Positions 34,993 through 44,700 of a stretch of DNA of 49,539 nt are shown in pieces. Position numbers and translations under genes: made by a program. Positions within the stretch are counted from its first letter, which is position 1. Every line of letters starts with the position of its first letter. Location of the stretch: contig CADBXL010000039.1 in assembly GCA_902798615.1 (NCBI GenBank), positions 1-49,539 on the forward strand. Reading direction: 5' to 3'. The DNA is from an uncultured Bacteroidales bacterium. Its GTDB lineage: Bacteria > Bacteroidota > Bacteroidia > Bacteroidales > Bacteroidaceae. The notes below the pieces were generated by a model, which was not told where the DNA came from, made no database searches, and saw only the letters and a program-made list of their open reading frames with translations.

Positions 34993-37119
34993 CTATCTCC
35001 TAACGCGTGCCCCAGAAACGGTGAATGTGCCATTAGCTGTCTCTATTACGAGACGACCGTTCAAGAAGTACTTACGAGCCTTCTGAGCAGGTGCGACAGC
35101 AGGCGTAGCGAAGATGTCATCAATGCCTGTTTCTACAGCATCACTATAGGTTACATCAAGGATGAAATCCAACTGCTCACCTGCATTCGTGAATGTGAAA
35201 CTTGACTTGCCGTTGATAGCGAAGGTCTGAATGTTTGGTGTTCCACAAAGCTTATTGGCAGCAATCTCGGATATCGTTGCTGTACCCTCGAATGGATTAT
35301 ATACCATCTTTTCATCGACAAGCTCTGATGTACCATATTCTGTACCATCGACCTCATACCAGAAGCAGACACGATTACCACTACCTTCATGCTTACAACC
35401 AATAATCTTCACACTACTTATAGTCTTACCTTCAGGAGCATAGAAAGTGTTCTGAGCGCCATTGGAAAGCTTTACAGACTTATATTTAGCTCCATTATAG
35501 ACGATTTCGCATGCAGCACCGTATGACTTGTCCATATTGCCAGTAAGAGAAAGCTTTGCTCCGTCCATATAGTCGATTGTATTTATTGCCTTTTCTGAAG
35601 AAGCATAGTAATATATCTGTGAAGCCTGACGGGAGAGCTCAGGATAATACTCTTCAAAGGTCTCATCTGCATTCGCACGTTCTGCCTTGACGATATCCTC
35701 AACAAGATAGTTTGCATATACCTCAATATTGGTGTAGTACTGCTTCACGTCAAGATCATAATCATTGGCATTTGCACGCATTGGGTCAAGTCCGTACTTT
35801 AACTCGAAATCATCAGGCATACCGTCACCATCGGTATCTACGACCTTATCGCCGTTGAGCGTAGGCCATGCCATCAATGCACTCTTTTCATCCTCCATAA
35901 TCGCACCTGTGCCGTTCTTTACATCTTTAGTCACACGATCATCAACAGCATCACGTGAGAGAGACGCACCGGCAAATTCCAATACCTTTGAGAAGGCATC
36001 ATTTGCATTATGCATGGAAATGATATTGTACTTGAATTCTGCATCGGAAGAAGTGAACCTTGTTGCAGACACATATTTACTTCTCCATTCCTGAAAAGCA
36101 ATCGGAGACTTGCTATCCATCTTTATGCCAGCGAGGTTTGTATTGTCGCTGGTAACGGTTGTTGAGCCTTCCATTACATTTCCAGTAATACAGAACTTAC
36201 CCGGTACATCCGTACCTGTACAATTATCACATGCAGTTGTCGGATTGAGGATACGCATCTTCGCAGATTTTGCAGTATTCGAACCAGGCTTATAATAGTT
36301 GTTTACGATGTTGAAGGTCTTAGACTCCTCACCTTCGTTATTCTCACCACCATAGGCAGAATTACTTCCCCAGTTATAGATAACGTTATTTACGTAATCC
36401 ACAGGACCGGCAAGCGTTGATACATAGCCGTGGTCGAAACGAATCATTCGAGAGTCGTTATGAGCAAGGAGATTATGATGGAAACTTGCATTCTTACCAC
36501 CCCAAATACCGCCATAGCCGTGTGTACCACTCTTATATGGGTTAGTCTTCAAACTCTCAGAGAGGACACACCACTGAAGAGTGAAGTTCTCATTTCCATA
36601 GAATGAGCCTACCTCATCAGTACTCCATGACATTGAACAATGGTCGATGATGATATTCCTCTGTATTTCATCATCCTTGTGAGCTGCTGACATAGCATCA
36701 GCATCACCTCCATAACTACCGAGTCGGCAACGGATGAAACGCACAATTACGTTGCTTGCATCAATAGACAGGTTATAGCCTTTGAGGCAAATGCCATCTC
36801 CCGGAGCTGTCTGACCAAGAATAGAGATATCACCCTTCTTAATCTTTAGGGCACCTTTAAGCTCAATGGTTCCTGCCACATCAAAGACAATGGTTCTTGG
36901 CCCATTCTTCTTTGATATGAAATAACGGAGTGTTCCCTCAGCAGGATTAGAAACATTATCGTCAAGTGATGTCACGTGATATACAGCACCACCACGTCCT
37001 CCTGTAGTGAAACGACCATATCCCTCAGCACCCGGGAAAGCAGGTGCAGTAGCAAACTGCGCAAAGGCTGTTGAAAGAACCAGAGTACATACTGAAAGCA
37101 GAGTAACTATTCTTTTCAT
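34993..37119 (-). CDS. Secreted PL1-type pectate lyase
   Basis: 708 residues. The signal peptide is MKRIVTLLSVCTLVLSTAFA. The parallel beta-helix starts AFPGAEGYGRFTTGGRGG, typical of Bacteroidetes pectate lyases, and has IIIDHCSMSWSTDE (the DHxS-type PL1 motif), SFHHNLLAHNDSRM and VNNVIYNWG. A calcium-type loop DTDGDGMPDDFELKYGLDP follows (about 430-450), then a beta-sandwich module and a C-terminal tail (RKYFLNGRLVIETANGTFTVSG) nearly the same as that of the protein at 37296-38003. It cleaves polygalacturonate by beta-elimination outside the cell. It has its own promoter (37157-37187). Confidence 0.92.
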   Translation of the reverse strand: MKRIVTLLSVCTLVLSTAFAQFATAPAFPGAEGYGRFTTGGRGGAVYHVTSLDDNVSNPAEGTLRYFISKKNGPRTIVFDVAGTIELKGALKIKKGDISILGQTAPGDGICLKGYNLSIDASNVIVRFIRCRLGSYGGDADAMSAAHKDDEIQRNIIIDHCSMSWSTDEVGSFYGNENFTLQWCVLSESLKTNPYKSGTHGYGGIWGGKNASFHHNLLAHNDSRMIRFDHGYVSTLAGPVDYVNNVIYNWGSNSAYGGENNEGEESKTFNIVNNYYKPGSNTAKSAKMRILNPTTACDNCTGTDVPGKFCITGNVMEGSTTVTSDNTNLAGIKMDSKSPIAFQEWRSKYVSATRFTSSDAEFKYNIISMHNANDAFSKVLEFAGASLSRDAVDDRVTKDVKNGTGAIMEDEKSALMAWPTLNGDKVVDTDGDGMPDDFELKYGLDPMRANANDYDLDVKQYYTNIEVYANYLVEDIVKAERANADETFEEYYPELSRQASQIYYYASSEKAINTIDYMDGAKLSLTGNMDKSYGAACEIVYNGAKYKSVKLSNGAQNTFYAPEGKTISSVKIIGCKHEGSGNRVCFWYEVDGTEYGTSELVDEKMVYNPFEGTATISEIAANKLCGTPNIQTFAINGKSSFTFTNAGEQLDFILDVTYSDAVETGIDDIFATPAVAPAQKARKYFLNGRLVIETANGTFTVSGARVRR

Positions 37120-37156
37120 AAATCGTGTTTAAGGTAACTTTTTTATTTATTTTGGG

Positions 37157-37187
37157 CAAATATACACATATTTTTCGAGACTGCAAA
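37157..37187 (-). promoter_or_regulatory. Promoter of the pectate lyase gene
   Basis: On the minus strand, TTTG (37184-37187), a 19-base gap and TATATTTG (37157-37164). Confidence 0.8.
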
Positions 37188-37228
37188 AAAATTGGAATAA
37201 AAAGTGTAAATAAGGTGTGGAATAATAA

Positions 37229-37260
37229 AACGGGGCAGTATTCTATGATACCGCCCCGTT
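37229..37260 (-). terminator. Intrinsic terminator after the small secreted protein gene
   Basis: On the minus strand, AACGGGGC and GCCCCGTT pair, with further inner GTAT/ATAC pairing, followed by TTTATTATT. It separates the upstream gene from the pectate lyase promoter. Confidence 0.85.
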
Positions 37261-37295
37261 ATATGTGATGTAAAAATGTAATTTGACTTCTTGTT

Positions 37296-38003
37296 TTACT
37301 TTACACGTGCACCTGTTGTAGAGAATGTACCGTTAGCAGTCTCGATAACAAGACGGCCATTTACGACAACCTTACGAGCCTTGCTAACCTTAGATGCAGA
37401 AGCGAACTCGCTGATGCCAGCAGTTTCAGCAGGAATATCAGCGTTGATTGCGATTGCATAGATACGAACGCCACCAATCTTTTCCTTAATCTTGCAAGTT
37501 CCGTTAGCCTCAACAGTAAAAGATGCAATCTTTATATCATCCTTTTCTTTAGATTCTACATCGTCGCCCTTCACGTTGGTTTCTGCATGAAGGAGTGCAG
37601 ATTTATCGCCCTTAGCAGAGAACTTTACCTTGATTACGTCATCAGCCTTGAGCTTTAAATCTGTATCATTATTGCCAAAAAGGAACACGAAATTCTTAGT
37701 ATCCACATTCATAAATTCAGGAGCAAAGGTAACAATATTATCCTTTGGATCAGAATTTGCATACTGAAGTGTAAGGAAATCCCTCTGCTTAATCTGGATT
37801 AATGTTTTCTCTGAGTTTCCAATATTATATTTCACCATCGGGCAATCTGCTCCGTCGAATGAGCGACTGCCGACCTCACTATTCGCATCCACTATAATAT
37901 CGTCTGCCTTTATACCGGCAAAGTCGTAAACTGTCGGATCTGTCTGAGCATTAACACTAACTGCCATAAGAGCAGTTGCAATAAGAGTAAAGATTTTCTT
38001 CAT
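37296..38003 (-). CDS. Small secreted protein of the pectin locus, function unknown
   Basis: 235 residues from the ATG at 38003, which starts the signal peptide MKKIFTLIATALMAVSVNAQ. A longer frame from 38084 is excluded because the promoter (38049-38080) lies inside it. The mature domain is beta-rich (VYDFAGIKADDIIVDANSEV, a NVDTKNFVFLFGNNDTDLKL segment), resembling carbohydrate-binding or jelly-roll modules. The C-terminal tail RKVVVNGRLVIETANGTFST matches that of the pectate lyase. Its place between the SusCD operon and the lyase suggests glycan binding; this is inference. Confidence 0.8.
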   Translation of the reverse strand: MKKIFTLIATALMAVSVNAQTDPTVYDFAGIKADDIIVDANSEVGSRSFDGADCPMVKYNIGNSEKTLIQIKQRDFLTLQYANSDPKDNIVTFAPEFMNVDTKNFVFLFGNNDTDLKLKADDVIKVKFSAKGDKSALLHAETNVKGDDVESKEKDDIKIASFTVEANGTCKIKEKIGGVRIYAIAINADIPAETAGISEFASASKVSKARKVVVNGRLVIETANGTFSTTGARVK

Positions 38004-38048
38004 AAGCTTATTTTTTTGTTTGATATTTAATTTCCTGTATTTCAAATG

Positions 38049-38080
38049 CAAAGATACAATAAAAATAGCGAAATCACAAA
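38049..38080 (-). promoter_or_regulatory. Promoter of the small secreted protein gene
   Basis: On the minus strand, TTTG (38077-38080), a 20-base gap and TATCTTTG (38049-38056). It fixes the start of the gene at 38003. Confidence 0.82.
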
Positions 38081-38121
38081 TCAATCTTTACAAAATTACC
38101 ATTTTTTATTTTTTTTAATCA

Positions 38122-38154
38122 AGAAGGAGTGTAACGCATCGCTACACTCCTTCT
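38122..38154 (-). terminator. Stem-loop at the end of the SusCD operon
   Basis: Perfect 12-bp stem AGAAGGAGTGTA / TACACTCCTTCT. On the minus strand it is followed by TTGATTAAAAA rather than a U-run, so it may stabilise the 3' end or work poorly as a terminator. Confidence 0.6.
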
Positions 38155-38165
38155 GATTTATTTAC

Positions 38166-39773
38166 TTACTGATTGCTATACCAACGTGGATCACCAGTCT
38201 TCAATTTGCTTACACTCTCGTTCTTCAACTTGAAATTGCCATTTGCTGCATCCGTATATTGCGGATCAAGCTCTGTTCTGCCCTCGTCAACGAAGAGGTT
38301 TGTCTTGCCACCCTCAGCTCCATCAAGAACATTCAGCTTTTCACATTTGAAGTAAACATTATTATTGCCAAATGTAGGAACTGCAGTCTTTGACTGGTTG
38401 CTCCAAACTGCTGCTGTATTGGTCACAATATTATTTGTCCAATTGATTGTAGTACCAGCAAAACGGACATAGAGCAGACGCTTACCACTCTTGTTAGCCG
38501 CAGCATCAATAGTACAATGGTCTATCGTTACCTTTGGAGTTGCACCTGCAAACGAACCTGAAGCATCGTCAAAGCGGACAAAATCACGCTCAGCACAGCT
38601 TTTGTAGATAGTAGAGTTGGTGATAGAGAGATCATCTATACAACCCTTACGACAGTCGAACATATCACCACCTTCACAAGCAATGTTGCCAATGATACAG
38701 TTATTGAACTTAATGTAAGGAATCTTAGCTTCTACATTTACATAATAAACGCCCTTGGTATAGTTCTTAATCTCTGCATTATTCACAGAAACGCCACCAA
38801 CATTCGTTCCCTTGAAGTTAAAGCACTGGTCACCTGTCGTACCAGTTCCATCCATGTTTACTTGGTTAATTGTCAATGAGGCACCATCATTAAGTTCAAA
38901 ACGGCCATTGATAGTAGGAATGCGCATTGGGTTGACACCCTTGATTGTGATATTCTTGCTAATAGCAATTGCACCTGCTGTTGCTGATTCACTTGAGCTC
39001 TTTACAACAAACGTACCACCAGTTAAAGCAAATACATCGCCATCCTTAGCATTGGCTATGATACCTGAAATATCTTCTGATGGAGTAACAAGAGTAGCAC
39101 CTTCAAGGTCAATGATAGTCGTAAATGTTTTGCTACCACGCTCTTTCAAAACTCCATTTACAATATAGTAGAGCTTAAGTGTGTATTTTGTCTCAGGAGT
39201 AAGCCCCTCAACCTTTGCCTTGCCTGATTTCTTCTCAGCATCTGTGATTACGTGGGTAGAAACAAGTTCACCTGCTGGACCGAAAGCACGAAGTTCTGTA
39301 ACATCCTTCTCGCCTTCCTTCCATGAAACAACGACGCTTCTATCACCAATATTATCTTCTTCAATAACATTGAATATCTGCTGAGCAGCTGTTCGGAAGA
39401 AAAGGGTTGCAGGCTTTGAATTACGGCTTGAGTTCTTTGCATCCTTGGCAATAACCTTTACACTATATCGAGTATCGTAGGTAAGTCCCTCAAGCTTAAG
39501 TTCAGAGTCTGTTACATCCTTTGTTAGAGAAGGAGAAGAAGCAAATGAAAGACTATCATCTGCATATACCTCAACAGTATAGTCGGAAACACTGGCTGAA
39601 GGATTCCACTTGAGCAACGCAGAGGTTTCCTTAACATTATTCGCCTCAAGATCAATTGGTGAGAACTCTCTGTCAAAGATTATCTCTGTAATTTCTTCCA
39701 TCGGATCGCTACATGAAGCAATAGAAAGAACACCCAATCCGATAAAACAGCTATAGATAATAGATTTTTTCAT
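38166..39773 (-). CDS. Surface lipoprotein with two Fn3 domains and a beta-helix (pectin locus)
   Basis: 535 residues. Lipobox SIASC with Cys21, followed by SDPMEE, which fits the Bacteroidetes surface lipoprotein export signal. Two fibronectin-III-like domains (about 37-128 and 135-218, each with TxYxLKL/YSVKV strands) are followed by a right-handed beta-helix (about 225-535) of the DUF4957/DUF5123 type, with SITNSTIYKSCAERDFVRFDD and KVTIDHCTID. It lies directly downstream of SusD, the usual place of a surface glycan-binding protein. The helix resembles pectate-lyase scaffolds but no lyase active site is evident, so binding is more likely than catalysis. Confidence 0.85.
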   Translation of the reverse strand: MKKSIIYSCFIGLGVLSIASCSDPMEEITEIIFDREFSPIDLEANNVKETSALLKWNPSASVSDYTVEVYADDSLSFASSPSLTKDVTDSELKLEGLTYDTRYSVKVIAKDAKNSSRNSKPATLFFRTAAQQIFNVIEEDNIGDRSVVVSWKEGEKDVTELRAFGPAGELVSTHVITDAEKKSGKAKVEGLTPETKYTLKLYYIVNGVLKERGSKTFTTIIDLEGATLVTPSEDISGIIANAKDGDVFALTGGTFVVKSSSESATAGAIAISKNITIKGVNPMRIPTINGRFELNDGASLTINQVNMDGTGTTGDQCFNFKGTNVGGVSVNNAEIKNYTKGVYYVNVEAKIPYIKFNNCIIGNIACEGGDMFDCRKGCIDDLSITNSTIYKSCAERDFVRFDDASGSFAGATPKVTIDHCTIDAAANKSGKRLLYVRFAGTTINWTNNIVTNTAAVWSNQSKTAVPTFGNNNVYFKCEKLNVLDGAEGGKTNLFVDEGRTELDPQYTDAANGNFKLKNESVSKLKTGDPRWYSNQ

Positions 39774-39825
39774 ATTAGAATTTTTTAGGTTTTAGGTTAT
39801 ATTAATTTTTCAGTTATTAAGGTCT

Positions 39826-39876
39826 AAAGACAAAGGCCTAAGGTCTGAAAGCTTTTGACCTTAGACCTTTGTCTTT
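39826..39876. repeat. Stem-loop between susD-like and lipoprotein genes
   Basis: The arms AAAGACAAAGGCCTAAGGTC (39826-39845) and GACCTTAGACCTTTGTCTTT (39857-39876) pair with one mismatch around an 11-base loop. It sits within the operon just after the SusD stop and may lower expression of the distal gene or protect the upstream RNA. Confidence 0.8.
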
Positions 39877-39881
39877 ATTCA

Positions 39882-41771
39882 TTACAACTGACCATAGTTA
39901 CCATCATTATTGAGCATATTGTTGCTCTTGTCGATGAATGTCTTCCAGATAGGCCAGAGATAGTTAAGGCTTGGCTTGTTGACGAAGATGCCGTCCCAAT
40001 AGTCTGAGGTTATTACATTCCCGTCATTGTTGACAAACCAGTTCTTTGGTGTAAAGCCATTCTCTTTGAGGGAAGAACCGATTTCATCTGTCTGACCTTT
40101 CTCAAGACCATAGATTACGATAGCCTCACCTGACTTGCCATCACCAACATACATGCCATACTCAGAGATAAGATCCTTGTCGGTCTTCTCATCGTATGTC
40201 TTAACATAGAGCTTTGCAGGATAGTCAGCATAAGCACCTTTACGGTTAGCAAGATCCTGAAGTTTCTTCTTAGCCTCTTCCATCTTCTCGTCAATGATAC
40301 CCCAGCGAACGAGGTCTGCACGACGGAGAGCCTCACCAGCAAACTCAAGACCACGCTGATCTACGATACCATTCTGGAATGCCTCCTTGCTTGCGGTATA
40401 TTTTGCCTTCAAGTCAGCAACCTCGTTAGCAGGAAGAACTCGGGCAAGGACAGGCTCCATATAAGGCCATGCTGCTGCAGGACCATCAAGATAGTTTATT
40501 GCCTCTGCTGCCATGAGATATACATCTGCAAGACGCATATACTGCCAGTTTATACCATCATCATTGGTAGAGGTAACTGTACGATCCATCCACTCATAAC
40601 GAAGTTTGCCAAAGCACCACTGAGTAATTTTGCGAAGATCCTGAGGAGCCTTACCATCAACAAGGGTCTTACTCCACTCATAAGGCACACAAGTAATGTC
40701 ACGACGCTTATCATTCTTACTGTAGTCGTAGAAGAGATATGGCATTGGACCATTTACACCACCCTGAGCCTGCTGTGTATATTGATCCTTAGCCTGATGC
40801 TTTACGCCCCATGTGTATAGCACACGTCCACGACCTGCTGAGAATGGGATTTCCCAAAGGCTCTCAAGGTTGGATGCAGGAGCAGCTGTACCATCAGTAC
40901 CATCCTTACAGAGGTTTTTGAAATTATCCTCAAACTCACCGAGAGAGTTCTTGTCACTATTGATTACATCAAGACATTCCTGCTTTACTATAGCCATCAT
41001 CTTATCCTGAGAAAGCTCAGGATTGTTGCTACGACGATAGCCGTCACCACGGAGAGCATAACCGCAAGCATAGAGAGCAAGGCGAGCACGAAGACCTTTT
41101 ACGAAACTCTTGTTCACACGCTCAGATGTTGTAGTAATACGGCTCTCGTTTGGCCAGTAACAATAGTTCTCTGCTTCTTCAAGATCTTTGAGAAGTTGAA
41201 TATATATATCATCCTTGTTAGTACGAGGAAGATAGATATTCTCTGTGTTGTTCGGAACAAAACGTGCAGGAACATCACCCCATCCCTTAATAAGATCGTT
41301 ATAGATAACGGCACGCATTGTGAGAGCCTCACCAAGGAGGTGAGCCATATCCTTGTTTTCCTCTATCTTACCATACTTGCGAATACCTTCGATTGCAAGA
41401 TTGGCACGCTCGATTCCCTCATAGAACTTTGCATACGCATTGTTGTCAGTATTCATCTGACCATTATTCGCCAACGTAGCAAAATTACATAGACTAATCT
41501 TGTCATCATTCTTCTTTGCCAAACTTGGATAAGTGCCCGATGTTGTCTCTACGTCAGAGTTTACACCATAGTAAGGAAGATAACGACCACGATATGAGTT
41601 CGTCTCACCGAAAGATACGTTGATTGACATTATCTCACGCTCAGCCAAACCATATACGCTATATACCGAACTCTCATCGAGAGAAGATATAGAAGGCGCA
41701 TCCATATCACATGATGTTACAAGACCTGCAACAGCAAGTGAGAATATAGACAGTTTTATATAATTTTTCAT
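39882..41771 (-). CDS. SusD/RagB-family outer-membrane lipoprotein
   Basis: 629 residues. Lipobox LVTSC with Cys21 followed by DMDAPSISSLDESSVYS, the usual SusD start. Helical TPR-like segments (NLAIEGIRKYGK, EALTMRAVIYNDLIKGWGDVP, FVKGLRARLALYACGYALR) and the C-terminal REL/ADLVRWGII and NPSLNYLWPI region match the family. It binds oligosaccharide at the cell surface and closes over the SusC channel. It starts 15 bases after the SusC stop, so both are on one transcript. In this locus the ligand is probably a pectin fragment. Confidence 0.95.
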   Translation of the reverse strand: MKNYIKLSIFSLAVAGLVTSCDMDAPSISSLDESSVYSVYGLAEREIMSINVSFGETNSYRGRYLPYYGVNSDVETTSGTYPSLAKKNDDKISLCNFATLANNGQMNTDNNAYAKFYEGIERANLAIEGIRKYGKIEENKDMAHLLGEALTMRAVIYNDLIKGWGDVPARFVPNNTENIYLPRTNKDDIYIQLLKDLEEAENYCYWPNESRITTTSERVNKSFVKGLRARLALYACGYALRGDGYRRSNNPELSQDKMMAIVKQECLDVINSDKNSLGEFEDNFKNLCKDGTDGTAAPASNLESLWEIPFSAGRGRVLYTWGVKHQAKDQYTQQAQGGVNGPMPYLFYDYSKNDKRRDITCVPYEWSKTLVDGKAPQDLRKITQWCFGKLRYEWMDRTVTSTNDDGINWQYMRLADVYLMAAEAINYLDGPAAAWPYMEPVLARVLPANEVADLKAKYTASKEAFQNGIVDQRGLEFAGEALRRADLVRWGIIDEKMEEAKKKLQDLANRKGAYADYPAKLYVKTYDEKTDKDLISEYGMYVGDGKSGEAIVIYGLEKGQTDEIGSSLKENGFTPKNWFVNNDGNVITSDYWDGIFVNKPSLNYLWPIWKTFIDKSNNMLNNDGNYGQL

Positions 41772-41786
41772 TTTTATATCTGCTTT

Positions 41787-44700
41787 TTAGAAGTTCAAGT
41801 TAAGTCCAAATACAAACTGACGGCTACGTGGATAACCAGAGTAGTCAACACCAGGAGTAAGAGATGACCTGCGGATACAGTCACTCTCAGGATCAGTACC
41901 AGAATAGTTTGTCAGTGTGAATACGTTGTAAGCGGTTGCATAGAAGCGCAAGCTTGAGATATGAGCCTTCTTTGTTAAAGAAGCAGGAAGGGTGTAACCC
42001 AAAGTCAAAGTATTCAGACGAAGGAATGAAGCATCCTCAACAACCCAATCCGTAAGTGTATAATATTTAATGAGTGGACTCCACATTGTAGTGTTGGCAT
42101 TCATAGCCCTCAACTGATCCATATCATTACAAAGAGTACCATCTGCATTAAGATTAGTCCAACGTTTGCCATCTGCCATATCCGATGACATACTGCGATA
42201 GTTCCATTTTGACGTAGTTGTATATTCCGCCTTATTAGCATTATAGACTTCATTACCTACGCTGAAATTGAAGTTTGCAGCAAGGTCGAAACCGTATGCA
42301 CGGATATTAAGACCGAAACCACCTGTGAAATCAGGATTTACGTTACCAATGATTGTATTGTCATCATCAGAAATCTTACCATCGGCAGTATTACCTCTTG
42401 CATCTGTTGTCTGACCTGTAGAATTCCATACCCATGCACCCTGAGCCTCATCCCAATGCTGTGTGGTAGAAGCTATCTTCATTGTACCAGGACGGATGTC
42501 ACCAAGAAAAGCAGTTCCATCAATAACACCAGGCTTTAGAGTCCAACTCTTTGTTGATTCATTGTAGCCTACAAAGTCATCAACTTCATAGCGACCAGCG
42601 TTCTTGAAACCACGGATTTCACCAACCTGACCACTTACACCAATCCAGTAATCGTTACCAATCTCTGTAGATGCCCATGCTGTGTTCCAACCGAAGTCCT
42701 TCATAGCACCAAGAGATTTAATCTTACTCTTGTTGAAAGCGATATTTGCATTGAAGTCAATACCAAAGTTCTTTTTATTTACTGCATGCCAAGAAATGGT
42801 AGCCTCAAAACCCTTGTTCTCTGTCTCACCCATGTTGCGATACTGGTTATCATAACCAGTACCAGATACAGGGAACTCAATGAGAAGATCCTTCGTGTTA
42901 CTGAGATATGCCTCAAAAGTACCAGAGAGTTTGCCACGAAGTACGGTAAAGTCAAGACCAACGTTGCGTGTTACTGTTGTCTCCCACTTCAAATCTGGAT
43001 TAGCCATTGTCTTGTTAGGAGCAACATAGTTCTCAAGACCGTTTACCCATGTTGTGCTCTTTACATCGTATGACTGTATAAGCTGACCAACAGGAATGTT
43101 GTTGTTTCCTGATGTACCATAAGCTACACGGAACTTCAAATCGTCAAGCCACTTCTCTGTACTCTTCATGAATTTCTCAGAAGAAACACGCCAAGCAAGA
43201 GCTACTGATGGGAAATAGCCCCAACGGTTATTTTCATTGAACTTAGAAGATCCATCAGCACGGAATGTAGCATTTAACAGATACTTATCATCATAGTTAT
43301 AGCTGACACGACCGAAGTATGACAGGAGTTTGTCATCAGCCATATAGTAATCATTTACACTAAATGGAGTTCCAATAGTAGAAAGCTTCCATGCTGTTTC
43401 TGCATCGAAGTCAATAGGGAATCCGTGAACCTCATCGGTTATGTCATGCTGCTTTGTAATCACATACTCATGACCGGCAAGCAAATTCAATGAATGCTTG
43501 GAATCCTTACTGAACAACTTCTTGAAATCATAGTTCAAGGTGTTTGTACTGCGGAATCTATGACGCTTTGTATCAATATTACGGATTATTGGCTTTCCCT
43601 GATTCTCAGCAGTAGGGAAATTCCTTACATAATATGTTGTAGTTCCTTTATATGTCTGATCATACTGTGTATAATCGTCATAACCAACCTCAGACCTTAA
43701 CTTTAAGTTCTTTACGATGTCCCATCCGAATGCAGCAGAAACATTAAGGTTCTTGCGCTCCTTCTTACGGTCGTTATCTTTCTGTGCAACGACTGGATTA
43801 AACAGATTACCGAAGTCATCGTCAGAAGCACCAGAGGAAGAATTAAGGTTAGCAATAGGGAAAGGAGGGTAGATAATTGCATATTTCAGACGCTTGTCAG
43901 AATCATATACACTTGTTGCATCATTTGAGCCACTACCCCTTACATCAGTATCAACATATCTTGCCTGGAAATCGAGTGTGGTATTCTTGCTTGGCTTTGT
44001 ATTCAGTTTGAGACTGAAATTATCACGCTTGAATGAAGAACCTATCTGGATAGCCTTATCATTCATGTGAGCATAGCTGAATACATACTTAACAGACTCC
44101 GTACCACCATTAATGCTGATGTTATGGTTAAATGTGTTACCTGTACGACCATATACTATATCCTGCCAGTCGTTAGTCTCTATATTCTGATAGAGATCCA
44201 TGTCCTCGTAGTTACCGAAGTAGTCTGTATAGTCAGACATCTTGGTGAGGTCGCCCTGATTCCTCAGAAGAATAAGCTCATACTGCCATTTTGCATAGTC
44301 GTATGCACCAAGCACATCCACCTTCTTTGCGAGTTTTTTCCAACTGTAGTAAGCATTATATGACACTCTCATCTTACCTGACTTTCCTCCTTTTGTGGTA
44401 ACAAGGATTACACCATTAGCACCACGAGAACCATAGATAGCAGTAGAAGAGGCATCCTTCAAAGCTGTCATGTCCTCGATTTCTGATGCTGGAATATCGC
44501 TGATACTAGCAACTGGGAAACCGTCAACAATGTAGAGAGGGTCGTTTGACTGAGTAATAGAACCGCCACCACGCACACGGATTTTCACCTCGGCATCAGG
44601 TGAACCCTCGGTAGTAGTAACCTGCACACCTGCCATCTTACCGACAAGTGCCTCTGCTGCTGATGCAACAGGAACTGCCTCAAGAACCTTGCTGCCTACA

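Noticed and set aside
38004-38084. N-terminal extension of the small secreted protein
   Set aside because: A consensus promoter lies inside it (38049-38080) and the signal peptide begins at 38003.
38166-39773. Active pectate lyase
   Set aside because: The C-terminal helix resembles lyase scaffolds but lacks recognisable catalytic residues, and the position after SusD fits a binding protein.
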